64,000 bases of DNA from JBMNKL01 sp050952225 (GCA_050952225.1 JBMNKL010000003.1:852278-916277), one strand, 5' to 3'; positions 9,995 to 18,676 are shown, counted from the first letter of the stretch. Numbers and translations are program-made. Notes: generated from the sequence alone by a model not told the origin.

Positions 9995-11041
9995 TCAGTA
10001 CTTTACCGGCGCTGTGCCGGTATCACGCTTTATATCGTTCAATACTTGCCCGGCCACCGCCAGCGACTCGTTATATACTTCTTCAATCCTTGCAGGCCCG
10101 GCAGCACAGCCCGCTACATATATTCCGGTTTCCGAGGCGTTTCTCGCTTGCTTGAGGAACCCGTCGCCATTAACGCCAAGCATGCATATCTCCGCAATAC
10201 GATCCGTGTCCGCTGCCGGGTGTATTCCCTCCGAAAGCACGACAAGGTCAAACTCTCTCTCAACGATCTCACCTGTACAAGGATCCTCGCAAACAACACT
10301 TGCAGGTTTGCCCGCCTTTATCTTTACCGGCCTGCTCCTGATAAACTCAAACCCTTCGCTTACCAGCGTCTCGTAGTAGCTGTCCCCTTCCACGTACTGC
10401 AAATCCATGTAGAAAAACGATATACGGATATCAGGGTAATAATGTTTAAGAACCCTGGCGGATCTCGTGGAGTAGCCGCAGCATACCCTGGAGCAATATA
10501 AAGCGGCTTCCTGCACGTCCCTGGAACCGAAGCACTGTATAAAAGCCACGCTTGCCGGGAAATCAGGCAATAAATCATTCCTTCCCCTGCCGCTTATGTA
10601 CCTTTCAAGCTGGTACCCGCTTATAATGTTCTGGCTTCCGGAAAATTCAAGGTGGGCGCTTGATGAAGCCGACGCCCTTTCAAAGCCAACCGATACAATA
10701 ACACGCGAAATGCCGGTCAATACCTTGTGGACACCGTCTCCGCGTTTTTTCACAACTGCCGTGAATTCTCCTCTGCTGCCCGCCAGGTCAACCAACACTG
10801 AACACGTGAGAATATTAATACCAGGATGGTTTTCCACCGCTTCCCATAAATCCCCGGGAAGGCACAAACCGCAGTTATTGCAGGCAGATGCCGCCTTACA
10901 CCCGTAATGGCGAACCTTTCCGCCAATTTCCGCACTTTTTTCAACTATGACAGCTTTATGGCCGCCGTTTGCAATCTCAAGGGCTGCCGTGCAGCCTGAA
11001 AGGCCTCCCCCGACTATCAATACATTTGCTATTGGTATCAC
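9995..11041 (-). CDS. Short HdrA-like FAD/Fe-S protein
   Basis: Homology to HdrA begins at VLIVGGGLSGCTAALEIA (FAD-binding Rossmann motif) and continues with ACNNCGLCLPGD, CFGSRDVQEAALYCSRVCC and a C-terminal GIYVAGCAAGP segment. It is about 350 residues, far shorter than full HdrA, and lacks the C-terminal ferredoxin clusters, which may be supplied by the following gene. The start is uncertain: the in-frame GTG at 11039-11041 directly abuts GCGGAAG, while a well-spaced ATG at about 11027 is out of frame by one base. This is the first gene of the operon; the region upstream carries a perfect palindrome at 11168-11185. Confidence 0.75.
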   Translation of the reverse strand: MIPIANVLIVGGGLSGCTAALEIANGGHKAVIVEKSAEIGGKVRHYGCKAASACNNCGLCLPGDLWEAVENHPGINILTCSVLVDLAGSRGEFTAVVKKRGDGVHKVLTGISRVIVSVGFERASASSSAHLEFSGSQNIISGYQLERYISGRGRNDLLPDFPASVAFIQCFGSRDVQEAALYCSRVCCGYSTRSARVLKHYYPDIRISFFYMDLQYVEGDSYYETLVSEGFEFIRSRPVKIKAGKPASVVCEDPCTGEIVEREFDLVVLSEGIHPAADTDRIAEICMLGVNGDGFLKQARNASETGIYVAGCAAGPARIEEVYNESLAVAGQVLNDIKRDTGTAPVKY

Positions 11042-11167
11042 CTTCCGCGATAAACTGCACCCAAACGTTGCCAATAGCGGGCATATCACAAATTTGACCC
11101 CATGTGATTCATCCGCGCCCGCTTGAGGACGAGTCAAAGCAATACAGCCTGCCCATGAGGCAGCCTG

Positions 11168-11185
11168 GTGTCAAAATCGTGACAC
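11168..11185. promoter_or_regulatory. Palindrome resembling a CooA/CRP-type site
   Basis: GTGTCA and TGACAC form a perfect inverted repeat around a 6-bp spacer. The core fits TGTCR-N6-YGACA, the pattern known for the CO sensor CooA, a CRP/FNR-family activator. On the minus strand TGTATT at 11146-11141 lies where a -10 box would fall if the site were centred near -43, the class II activator position. It heads the MetVF/Hdr operon. No such regulator is encoded in the window. Confidence 0.5.
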
Positions 11186-11220
11186 ATCCCCATCCTTATA
11201 GCCACTTTCTATAGATATGT

Positions 11221-11301
11221 TATAATGCCCGGTTTCACTGGTATAGAAATTTTCTACTTTTTTTTGTGTATTCTTATGAATTTAAACTGTTATGGTATAA
11301 T
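11221..11301 (+). promoter_or_regulatory. Two extended -10 promoter elements
   Basis: Two TGnTATAAT sequences lie on the plus strand, TATAAT at 11221-11226 and at 11296-11301. Both are preceded by the TG of an extended -10 box. No good -35 is seen for either, as is usual for this type. The second is 68 bp before the small gene at 11370 and is its likely promoter. Confidence 0.5.
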
Positions 11302-11369
11302 ATCATATACAGATGTCGAATAATGGAAATGCTTGTTTTGAGCGTAAAACGCGAAAGGAGCGTTGATGC

Positions 11370-11576
11370 ATGGATAGGTTCTCCATAGTCGATATCGGTG
11401 GCAGCGCAAGGGACATTCCCTCCCTGGTCAGGGAACTCAGGCATAAAAACCTTATCGCGGCAACCGAGAAAGATGCCGCTGGCGACACGGTTTACCTGAC
11501 AAACAACTTGTTTGCGGTCAGAAAGATAGCCAGCGATTACGACGGGTTAATGATTGACGTGATAAAAAACAGGTAG
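11370..11576 (+). CDS. Small protein of unknown function, 68 residues
   Basis: A short reading frame with a good ribosome site (AAAGGAG, 9 bases before ATG) and a plausible extended -10 promoter. The product begins MDRFSIVDIGGSARDIPSLV, has mixed charge, no membrane segment and no cysteines. I do not recognise the family. The gene stands alone between the redox operon (opposite strand) and a small membrane protein. Its codon use is like that of the surrounding genes, which supports it being real. Confidence 0.6.
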   Translation: MDRFSIVDIGGSARDIPSLVRELRHKNLIAATEKDAAGDTVYLTNNLFAVRKIASDYDGLMIDVIKNR

Positions 11577-11667
11577 CCGGCTCCCATATTTCCAGGAAAT
11601 AGCCGGCAATACTATAATTATGCTATAATTAAAACGCAAATTGCCGCCTGTTTTGGATGTGCAGGAT

Positions 11668-11811
11668 ATGAGATTCAAAAGAAAAAACTATTTCAAAAAA
11701 CTTCGCCATAAAAGAATACGGAACTTCTTCATGATGACGGTCGTAATGCCTGCACTTATGGTATTGCTCGGCTACCTTGTCGCAACGGTTATTATTCTGC
11801 CTTCGATGTAG
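11668..11811 (+). CDS. Small single-pass membrane protein, 47 residues
   Basis: A short frame with a strongly basic N-terminus (RFKRKNYFKKLRHKRIRN) followed by one hydrophobic helix (FFMMTVVMPALMVLLGYLVA) ending in a short outer tail. Two CTATAAT boxes lie about 30-55 bp upstream. The layout resembles the N-terminal anchor of clostridial SPOR-type envelope proteins, but there is no following domain, so it is either a stand-alone small protein or a truncated one. It is convergent with, and overlaps by 20 bp, the end of the GerMN lipoprotein gene. Confidence 0.5.
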   Translation: MRFKRKNYFKKLRHKRIRNFFMMTVVMPALMVLLGYLVATVIILPSM

Positions 11812-12886
11812 TGTTCAAAATACTCTCATCCCTTGAAAACGGCTCATCAAAAATAGCATGCGTATAGATTTCCCTTTTCCTGCCTTCAATCAGGAATTGG
11901 ACCTTTTGAATGCCCTCCAGTTCTGTCAGCGTATTTACGACAGAATAAATGGCCATCCTTTCGCTGGTCGTTCCTCCGGGGCTGTTGTCCACATATTCGC
12001 TGGAAAAATCCACTGTGCATATGCCGTCTTTTGTGCTTGCCGAAATCAACCTTGTTCCGTCGGGAATAGTATCCCAAAGGTGTTCGGAAACAGGGCCCTT
12101 GAGCAGTTCCTTGATAACCAGTTCCTCAATCGGTTCTTTTTCTGTTACAATTATATCCCTTTCTTCGCCTACCAGGTACATGGCTTCATCATCGGAAAAA
12201 TACAGTGTTACTGTTTTTCTCTCATACACTACGGGCGTACCGTCATCGTTGAGCAAAGCCGGTTCCATATCGCCCAGCGGCAATCCGCTTGGACCTATCA
12301 TATCTTTTCCTTCTATACGGATGCGCACCTTGTCAACGCCGTTTATCCCGGTGAGCGTATTGACTACCGAAAGCCTGGTGGTGATTTCCGAAAGGCCTTC
12401 AGTCTTTAGAAACTCCTTGGAAAAATCTACAATTGCAACTTTATCTTTTATGTTTATATCTATTAACTCGGTTTCTTCCGGTATGGGATTCCTTAAACCC
12501 TCTGCAGCAGGACCCTCTGCCAGGGCAAGAACGCATGCCCTCAGGATAGCGCCGTCAACTACCTGTATTTCCCTCTCTTCCATCTTCAAAGCGCTGTTGT
12601 CTTCGGTAGGAAAGTACAGCGTTACTTTCACCGTCTTCGCATTTGTTGCGCTGCTTTTTTCTTCACCCGGCTCTTCTGCGGGTAATTCCGGTTTCTCATC
12701 GGCATGCTGCGCAGCATCCTCCTCCCGGGCGGCATCCTCCTGGCGTGTGTCCTCCTGCGGTGCGCCAACCCCGGCTGATGAGCAGGCGGAAAGAGAAAAC
12801 ACGAATAAGCCTGTCAGCAGCAAAATAGCGAACCTCCTAATAATATATCCCTTCATGGCATATCCCTTATTAGTAAACTTCTTCAT
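11792..12886 (-). CDS. GerMN-domain lipoprotein
   Basis: A 364-residue lipoprotein with a basic N-terminus, hydrophobic segment and lipobox LSAC at about residue 35, then an acidic low-complexity linker. Two GerMN domains follow, each with the V(T/V)LYF start, an LLKGP/LAEGP-type helix and a V.VDFS.E strand. GerMN proteins act at the cell surface in sporulation and germination (GerM type). The ATG at 12886 has AGAGGAGG 6 bases upstream. It lies downstream of comEA on the same strand with a gap of about 90 bp. Confidence 0.88.
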   Translation of the reverse strand: MKKFTNKGYAMKGYIIRRFAILLLTGLFVFSLSACSSAGVGAPQEDTRQEDAAREEDAAQHADEKPELPAEEPGEEKSSATNAKTVKVTLYFPTEDNSALKMEEREIQVVDGAILRACVLALAEGPAAEGLRNPIPEETELIDINIKDKVAIVDFSKEFLKTEGLSEITTRLSVVNTLTGINGVDKVRIRIEGKDMIGPSGLPLGDMEPALLNDDGTPVVYERKTVTLYFSDDEAMYLVGEERDIIVTEKEPIEELVIKELLKGPVSEHLWDTIPDGTRLISASTKDGICTVDFSSEYVDNSPGGTTSERMAIYSVVNTLTELEGIQKVQFLIEGRKREIYTHAIFDEPFSRDESILNTTSKAE

Positions 12887-12974
12887 AACAATCCTCCTCT
12901 AAAAGAATAAAACATTTTTTACGTTTTTTCCATAGTATAGTTATGTGACGATGCTTTATCGCCAATAGTTCCCG

Positions 12975-13859
12975 TCAATCAACCGTAATATAATCCTTTA
13001 TACTTTGAAACCTGTTTTGCTTGATACGGGGCACTTTCATTATATCCTCGATTTTTTTGAAACCGCCGTTCTTTTCCCTGAACGAAATAATCTCCTTCGC
13101 GGTGGCCTCACCTATGCCGGGAAGCGTGTCAAGTTCGGCGATACTGGCAGTGTTTATATTTACAAGACCTTTTTTCTCGCTGGTTTTGGTGCTTTTCCCG
13201 GTATTTTCATCGTCACCGGTTATTTCCGCGCCGCTCCCGCTGCCCGGGATTATTACCGCCCCGCTGCCGGCGGCACTCCTGCCTGTCACGGGTTCTGTCC
13301 CGTTGCTTTTTGCCGCTTCCGCCTCATGTGCCGTTTCACTTTTTGACTTTATACGCAGCATAACATTTTCATTAAGCGCATATACCATGTTAATATTGTC
13401 CAAATCCGCATCCCCGGTCGGGCCGCCTGCCTTTTTTACTGCATCGTCAATCAGCTGTCCTTTTTCGATGGTCACAATACCCGGGTTTTTTACACAGCCC
13501 ACAACATAAACTTTAATATATTCTGCCGGCTTCCGGGCGTTTCTGGTCTCAGCCGCGCCGCCTGCCTCACCCGTAATACTTGCCGCATCGTTTGGCTTGG
13601 AGCCTGTCCCCGGTATCACCGCACCTGCGGTTTCTCCGGCGCTTTCAGCCGATGCCGTGCCTGCTCCCGTTCCGGGCGATTCCCCGTCCATTCCCTTTTC
13701 AGTCAAACCGGTGCTGGCTCCCGACTCTATAATAATATCTCCCCTGTTACTGAAAAAAACATACCCTGAAAGACAGCCCAGCAAAACAAGGCATGCCACG
13801 GCGATAAAAACCGCTTCTGTCTTGATCTCCGTTTCTCTTCCCATAAAACTCAACTTCAA
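12975..13859 (-). CDS. comEA: ComEA-like DNA-binding protein
   Basis: A membrane-anchored protein with one N-terminal transmembrane helix (about residues 15-35), a long Gly/Ala/Thr/Ser-rich linker, an SLBB domain (KVYVVGCVKNPGIVTI), a second low-complexity linker, and a C-terminal helix-hairpin-helix pair (LVNINTASIAELDTLPGIGE). This is the ComEA architecture, the DNA receptor for competence at the outer face of the membrane. The TTG at 13859 is chosen because GGGAGGG lies 6 bases before it; in-frame ATGs at 13892 and 13874 have poorer sites. The two linkers are longer than in Bacillus ComEA. No comEB/comEC neighbour is in the window. Confidence 0.85.
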   Translation of the reverse strand: MKLSFMGRETEIKTEAVFIAVACLVLLGCLSGYVFFSNRGDIIIESGASTGLTEKGMDGESPGTGAGTASAESAGETAGAVIPGTGSKPNDAASITGEAGGAAETRNARKPAEYIKVYVVGCVKNPGIVTIEKGQLIDDAVKKAGGPTGDADLDNINMVYALNENVMLRIKSKSETAHEAEAAKSNGTEPVTGRSAAGSGAVIIPGSGSGAEITGDDENTGKSTKTSEKKGLVNINTASIAELDTLPGIGEATAKEIISFREKNGGFKKIEDIMKVPRIKQNRFQSIKDYITVD

Positions 13860-14032
13860 GTATATCCCTCCCATATATGTATAATTCTTCATATTTTACT
13901 TGTTTCCTCTATTTTCCAGTATTTTTTTAAGATTAATTTTTAAAAGTTGACTTTTTTCTGCTATAATTAAACTAAAGCTGGCCGTCTTTCGCCTTTTTAC
14001 TTTATATATGCAATATATGCCCGGAGGTACTG

Positions 14033-15283
14033 ATGAAAAAATTAGTGGCATTTGCGCTAACATTGCTATTATTTTTATCAAATTACGTCGTTGCACTTGC
14101 GAAACCCGCGGCTGAAAATGCCGACGCATATATTTTGATTGATGGTGAAACCGGCAGCGTACTATGTGAGAAAAACTCGCAAGCCAGGCTATATCCCGCC
14201 AGCACAACAAAAATAATTACAGCTGTCCTGGCCCTGGAAATGGGCAACCCTGACCAGGTCATGACAGCAAGCCAGTCAGCCATTGATGATATAGGGCCCA
14301 ACGGCAGCAATATCGGTATAATTCCGGGAGAAAAAATACGGCTGGAAAATCTTTTGCAAGCGCTGTTAATCTGCTCGGCCAATGAGGCCGCGAACATTGT
14401 CGCGGAAAATATCTGTGCCACCCGCGAGGAATTTATCGGTTTAATGAACCGCAAAGCCAAGGAACTCGGTGCCGCCGGCACGCATTTTGTAAATGCCAGC
14501 GGCATCCATGACCCGGACCATTACACCACCGCTTCGGATATGGCTGTCTTCGCCAGGTATGCCATGACGCTTCCTGGATTCAGGGAAATTGTCCGTATGC
14601 CAAGCCTGACAATGCCCTCTACAAATAAACACCCCGAATGGCCCGAGCTTGCAAATACAAACAGGCTGCTTACTTCCGTCCAAAAAGAATTATACGAGGT
14701 TAACGGGATTAAAACGGGCTTTACAGGTCCCGCAGGCTATAACCTTGTAGCATCAGCCGTGGACAGCAGCGGGATGGAATTGATTTCCGTCGTGATGGGC
14801 GTCAGAAATGAAAATGCGCAGAATAATGTCAGGAAGTACTCGGAAGAATTGCTGGACTATGGTTTTAATAATTTTAAAAGAGTTGTTTTGCTGGAAAAAG
14901 ATAAGGTTTACAGGAACGTGAAGGTCGAAAACGCAGCCGATTTATACGGCCTCGACCTCATCACGGCAGATAATCTTACGTGCGTTCTGCCAAAAGAAAC
15001 TGAAATAAGCGATATAAAGGAAATATCCAATATCGGCGACAGTATTTCAGCACCGGTAAACCAGGGCGATATAATAGGATATGTCGAATTCTTGAAGGAC
15101 GATATGCCAATCGGCAGGACAGATTTAATAGCGGCAAGAAGTATTGAATACACTCCCGAACCAAAAACAGCCTTCCCTTTTATTAGAATCGGGCTTTACG
15201 CGGCGGGATTCATTATATTCTTCATAATGCTGAGATTTATACTCAGGCGCATATCCCGCATGGTCCATGCACGAAAGAGTTAA
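14033..15283 (+). CDS. D-alanyl-D-alanine carboxypeptidase (DacF/PBP5 type)
   Basis: A 416-residue low-molecular-weight penicillin-binding protein that trims the terminal D-alanine of peptidoglycan stem peptides. It has a signal peptide (about 1-23), the serine motif STTK at residues 57-60, SAN at 115-117 and KTG at 227-229, all intact. A C-terminal beta domain is followed by a hydrophobic helix near residues 388-406 and a basic tail, so it is membrane-anchored rather than amphipathic-helix anchored. GGAGG lies just upstream of the ATG and a CTATAAT box at 13961-13967. It is divergent from comEA. Sporulation DacF and vegetative DacA cannot be told apart by eye. Confidence 0.93.
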   Translation: MKKLVAFALTLLLFLSNYVVALAKPAAENADAYILIDGETGSVLCEKNSQARLYPASTTKIITAVLALEMGNPDQVMTASQSAIDDIGPNGSNIGIIPGEKIRLENLLQALLICSANEAANIVAENICATREEFIGLMNRKAKELGAAGTHFVNASGIHDPDHYTTASDMAVFARYAMTLPGFREIVRMPSLTMPSTNKHPEWPELANTNRLLTSVQKELYEVNGIKTGFTGPAGYNLVASAVDSSGMELISVVMGVRNENAQNNVRKYSEELLDYGFNNFKRVVLLEKDKVYRNVKVENAADLYGLDLITADNLTCVLPKETEISDIKEISNIGDSISAPVNQGDIIGYVEFLKDDMPIGRTDLIAARSIEYTPEPKTAFPFIRIGLYAAGFIIFFIMLRFILRRISRMVHARKS

Positions 15284-15300
15284 AAAAATATAAAAATCCC

Positions 15301-15555
15301 CTATTCTTCGAAAATCTCTTCCGTTGGTATCTCCAACCCTTTGAAATGTATTGATTTTACTACATCAGGGTGGTTGTATGCGAACATCCCTGTCAGTTCC
15401 TTTTCTGCAAAATAGTATATAAAAACTCTCTTTCCCCCCGGGTCGACAACCCAATACTCACTGACTCCACCTACCATATATACATTAAGTTTCTTTACCT
15501 GATCACGGCTCCTGGTTTGGGGTGAGAGTATCTGCTCTAGTTCATTTTCCTGCAT
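15301..15555 (-). pseudogene. Uma2-family nuclease, C-terminal remnant
   Basis: The 84 residues contain the end of a Uma2 (DUF820) domain: EQILSPQTRSRDQVKKLNVY and GGVSEYWVVDPGGKRVFIYY, which normally sit near residues 90-140 of a 190-residue protein. The N-terminal half with the first catalytic residues is absent and no homologous sequence is seen upstream. Another Uma2 remnant lies at 18440-18607 on the opposite strand. Confidence 0.75.
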
Positions 15556-15643
15556 GGTTTTGTTAAGACAGCATTAATAGTTAAAACGTGTCTTCTTCGT
15601 CTGGATATATTTGGCGCAAAACCATTGCATAATATTTTACATT

Positions 15644-15675
15644 ATGATATCATTTCAGTATCATTATGATATCAT
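15644..15675. promoter_or_regulatory. Tandem palindromic operator upstream of SPFH gene
   Basis: The 10-bp palindrome ATGATATCAT occurs twice, at 15644-15653 and 15666-15675, 22 bp apart and thus on the same helix face. A possible promoter (TTGCAT at 15625-15630, TATCAT at 15648-15653, 17-bp spacer) is overlapped by the first copy. Paired palindromes are typical targets of ribbon-helix-helix repressors, and such a protein is encoded two genes downstream. Confidence 0.6.
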
Positions 15676-15698
15676 AACGATATGCAAGGAGGTAAGCT

Positions 15699-16724
15699 AT
15701 GCAGGAAAAACTTCTCAAAGGAAAACCCGGTATTCCCTTTTTAATTCTTTTTGTTTTGCTTTATCATGCGGCTATAGGCCTTACCATTTTAGGAGCAATA
15801 CAGTTAAGCGACGGAAATGGCATAGGCTTGCTGTCATTGATTATAGGGATTTTGTGGCTAATCTTTGGCATCATTCCCTTTTTCGGATTTAAAGTTATTA
15901 AACCACAGGAAGCTTTAGTACTTACTTTATTCGGCAAGTACACCGGTACCCTGAAGGAGCCCGGCTTCTACTTTGTTAATCCTTTCTCATCTGCAGTTAA
16001 TCCCGCCGCCAGGACCCGCCTTGGTCAAAGTGCCGATGTGGATGGTGGTTCCGGCTCCAAGCTTGTTATTTCTTCCGATGGAAGTACGATGCAGGCCAAT
16101 ATGCCGCTAAGCAAAAAAATCTCACTTAAAATTATGACATTAAGTAATAATAAGCAAAAAGTCAATGATGTCCTTGGCAATCCAGTGGAGATAAGCATTG
16201 CCGTAATGTGGAGAGTCATCGACACCGCCAGGGCCGTATTTAACGTGGATAATTTCAAAGAATACCTTTCTCTCCAGTGCGACAGCGCCGTAAGAAATAT
16301 CGTCCGCATCTATCCCTATGACGTGGCTCCCGGAATTGACACCACCGGCGACGGCGAGCCCGACGAAGGCAGCCTGCGCGGTTCCAGCTCTGTGGTAGCC
16401 GAACGTATACGCAAAGAGATTCAAGAAAAGGTAGAAGTTGCAGGCCTTGAAATTTTGGAAGCCCGGATTACATATCTTGCATACGCTCCTGAAATTGCTG
16501 CGGCTATGCTGCAGAGGCAGCAGGCCAGCGCGATTATTGATGCCAGGAAGATGATTGTTGACGGGGCCGTCGGCATGGTAGAAATGGCCTTGGAGAGGCT
16601 TAATGAGAATAATGTGGTTAAACTTGACGAGGAGCGTAAAGCCGCCATGGTGTCCAATCTTCTTGTAGTCCTTTGCGGAAACAAGGATGCACAGCCCGTT
16701 GTCAATAGCGGCAGTTTATATTGA
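15699..16724 (+). CDS. SPFH/Band-7 domain membrane protein
   Basis: A 341-residue protein with two N-terminal hydrophobic helices (about residues 12-35 and 40-62), then an SPFH domain (VIKPQEALVLTLFGKYTGTL ... PGFYFVNPF) and an Ala/Glu/Gln-rich helical segment (YAPEIAAAMLQRQQASAII). SPFH proteins form membrane-associated oligomeric scaffolds. The start has AAGGAGGTAAGCT, a near-perfect ribosome site. The next gene, a ribbon-helix-helix protein, begins 2 bp after the stop, so the two form a transcription unit. The pairing of this SPFH type with an Arc-like protein is recurrent in Firmicutes, but its function is not known to me. Confidence 0.88.
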   Translation: MQEKLLKGKPGIPFLILFVLLYHAAIGLTILGAIQLSDGNGIGLLSLIIGILWLIFGIIPFFGFKVIKPQEALVLTLFGKYTGTLKEPGFYFVNPFSSAVNPAARTRLGQSADVDGGSGSKLVISSDGSTMQANMPLSKKISLKIMTLSNNKQKVNDVLGNPVEISIAVMWRVIDTARAVFNVDNFKEYLSLQCDSAVRNIVRIYPYDVAPGIDTTGDGEPDEGSLRGSSSVVAERIRKEIQEKVEVAGLEILEARITYLAYAPEIAAAMLQRQQASAIIDARKMIVDGAVGMVEMALERLNENNVVKLDEERKAAMVSNLLVVLCGNKDAQPVVNSGSLY

Positions 16725-16726
16725 AA

Positions 16727-16921
16727 ATGAGTGATAATAAAAAGCAATTACTGGTTCGCATATCCGCAAAACTATATGAGGAGATTGCTGCCTGGGCCGA
16801 GGATGATTTCAGGTCTGTCAACGGGCAGATAGAATATCTTCTTACCGAATGTGTCCGGAAGAGAAAAAGAACCGGCAGGCATGTTCCGATAAATTTCGAC
16901 AAAAAGGGACAGGATATTTAA
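16727..16921 (+). CDS. Arc-like ribbon-helix-helix DNA-binding protein
   Basis: A 64-residue protein with the RHH signature QLLVRISAKLYEEIAAWAED followed by FRSVNGQIEYLLTECV and a basic tail. RHH proteins bind tandem palindromes as dimers of dimers. It starts 2 bp after the SPFH stop with no clear ribosome site of its own, so translation is probably coupled. It is the natural candidate to bind the tandem ATGATATCAT operator before the SPFH gene and control the pair; that link is inference. Confidence 0.85.
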   Translation: MSDNKKQLLVRISAKLYEEIAAWAEDDFRSVNGQIEYLLTECVRKRKRTGRHVPINFDKKGQDI

Positions 16922-16996
16922 CATTGACCTTCACCGCCAAAGACATTTGGCAGTGCCGCTTTTGCGGTGCATTTGTTCACATCAGTTTTGCTTCTG

Positions 16997-18205
16997 TTAC
17001 TTCCCTGTACTGCCGGCAGGTCCACCTGCCGTCTTTTGACCTGTGCCGCCATGATAATCAACACGGCTAACAAGCCCTGTACTCAGTGACAGGCCAATAC
17101 CGCTAATCCAAAACACAGGGGCCAGGCCGAATATATTGGCCATAAAGCCAAAGAAAATCGGACTGATACTCTGACCCAGATAGTTTCCCATGACTCGCAG
17201 TGACAGAACCTGGCTCACCATATTATCAGGAGATATATCACAGACTAACAAAAGGGCCAACGGGCCTGTAAGCCCCAGGGACGCTCCGGTTAAGCCCGAT
17301 ATAATCAAAAACTGCCAATAGCTTTCCGCAAGCCCATAACAGAGTATACCCAGGCCTCCTGCCAGAAGACATATCTGCAGCAGCCTGTCCCGTTTGAAAA
17401 TCATTGCAATTCTGCCCAGGAAAGGCCGGACGACCATCTGCATCAACCCGTTGGCACTGAAAACCACTCCGGTGACCATAATCGGAAGTCCTATTTCTTT
17501 CGCATATAACGGGAAGTAGTTGACAATAACTTCTGACGTGAATAGAAACATCCCGTTTACAAGAATAGTTTTAACAATTGGCTTGTTCCCCAGCACCGCG
17601 GATAATTGGACACTTTTCCCCTCGTTCTTCCGGGCTCTGCTGTCCGGGACAAACATTGCAACAGCAAGGCACAACGATCCTGCGGCGACAGCGCCCAAAA
17701 ACCCCCGGTTTACTCCCAAAAGCTCCTGCATATACGCACCAAATGACGGCCCGATAAAGGTTCCTGCCGAATTGGTGAAAAAGAGCATTCCTACGTATTT
17801 GCCTCTTCGCTCGCCGGACTCCATGCCGGTCATTGCATATTGTCCGGCAAGCAGCACAATCACATGCGAAACCCCGGTCATCATTGTACATACGGCAATA
17901 AAAAACAGGCTCCTGCCAAATGACAGCCCTGTAACACCCAGCAGAAAAAGCAGGGCGCCTCCGATAGACGGGATACGCGAACCCATGCGGTCGATCAGTT
18001 TGCCAGCAGGAATGGCGCAAAGCACCTGGGCAATGCTGTAGGATGAAACTATTGCGCTGATTTCAATGCCATCCGCCCCGTTTGCCGAAGCCAGGAGGGA
18101 AATATACGGCCGGGCTGCATATAAAGCAGTAAAATGCAGCAGATTATATATTATGTATATAATTCTGCCGGAACTTTTCCGGGTGCTGCTTATTGTGTCA
18201 GTCAT
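16997..18205 (-). CDS. MFS transporter
   Basis: A 402-residue major facilitator protein with about 12 hydrophobic helices. The loop 2-3 motif A appears as GKLIDRMGSR and a second, weaker copy occurs in the C-terminal half (FLGRIAMIFKRDR). It is most like drug or metabolite exporters, but the substrate cannot be read. The ATG at 18205 has AAAGGCAG upstream. It is convergent with the RHH gene and stands alone as a transcription unit. Confidence 0.85.
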   Translation of the reverse strand: MTDTISSTRKSSGRIIYIIYNLLHFTALYAARPYISLLASANGADGIEISAIVSSYSIAQVLCAIPAGKLIDRMGSRIPSIGGALLFLLGVTGLSFGRSLFFIAVCTMMTGVSHVIVLLAGQYAMTGMESGERRGKYVGMLFFTNSAGTFIGPSFGAYMQELLGVNRGFLGAVAAGSLCLAVAMFVPDSRARKNEGKSVQLSAVLGNKPIVKTILVNGMFLFTSEVIVNYFPLYAKEIGLPIMVTGVVFSANGLMQMVVRPFLGRIAMIFKRDRLLQICLLAGGLGILCYGLAESYWQFLIISGLTGASLGLTGPLALLLVCDISPDNMVSQVLSLRVMGNYLGQSISPIFFGFMANIFGLAPVFWISGIGLSLSTGLVSRVDYHGGTGQKTAGGPAGSTGK

Positions 18206-18439
18206 AAGAATAGCTGCCTTTCGTCATGTAAGCTGTTATAGCTGATCCTGCGTCATAAACCAACACTATGCTCCTATCGTCAATAAAGACGACCCGTTCC
18301 TGCCTGCCATGAATATTTATACCTTTCACTTACATTATATAATATCAGATTTCTATCCATAAGTAACACGTTTACTGCTTAAAACAGGCTTTTTTGGGGA
18401 AACGGATTTGGTAAAAAAACCGGTTCTTTACATGTCCGC

Positions 18440-18607
18440 CGCATTCGTGAATACTGGATTGTAAACCCTCTCAACAGGGAAGTGACCGTATTTATGTTTG
18501 AAAACAGCTATGTGGCTAAAAGCGCTGCATATAAAAAAGATGAGGAAATAGTTTCATTCATTTTTGACGGTCTGAAAGCAGGTCTCAAAGATATATTCGG
18601 AGACTGA
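18440..18607 (+). pseudogene. Uma2-family nuclease, C-terminal remnant
   Basis: An open stretch lacking a start encodes RIREYWIVNPLNREVTVFMF and ends DIFGD-stop. This is the C-terminal third of a Uma2 (DUF820) protein; the rest is missing. The 234 bp before it (18206-18439) contain no other gene that I can recognise. Confidence 0.65.
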
Positions 18608-18676
18608 GTATTCAATTCCTCGGCGGTCAAAGCCGGTATTATAATAATAAATATATTGTCATATACCCGATGGTAG

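Noticed and set aside
13947..13967. TTGACT plus TATAAT as a promoter for the carboxypeptidase gene
   Set aside because: The spacer is only 9 bp, so they cannot act as one promoter; only the -10-like box is kept as possible.
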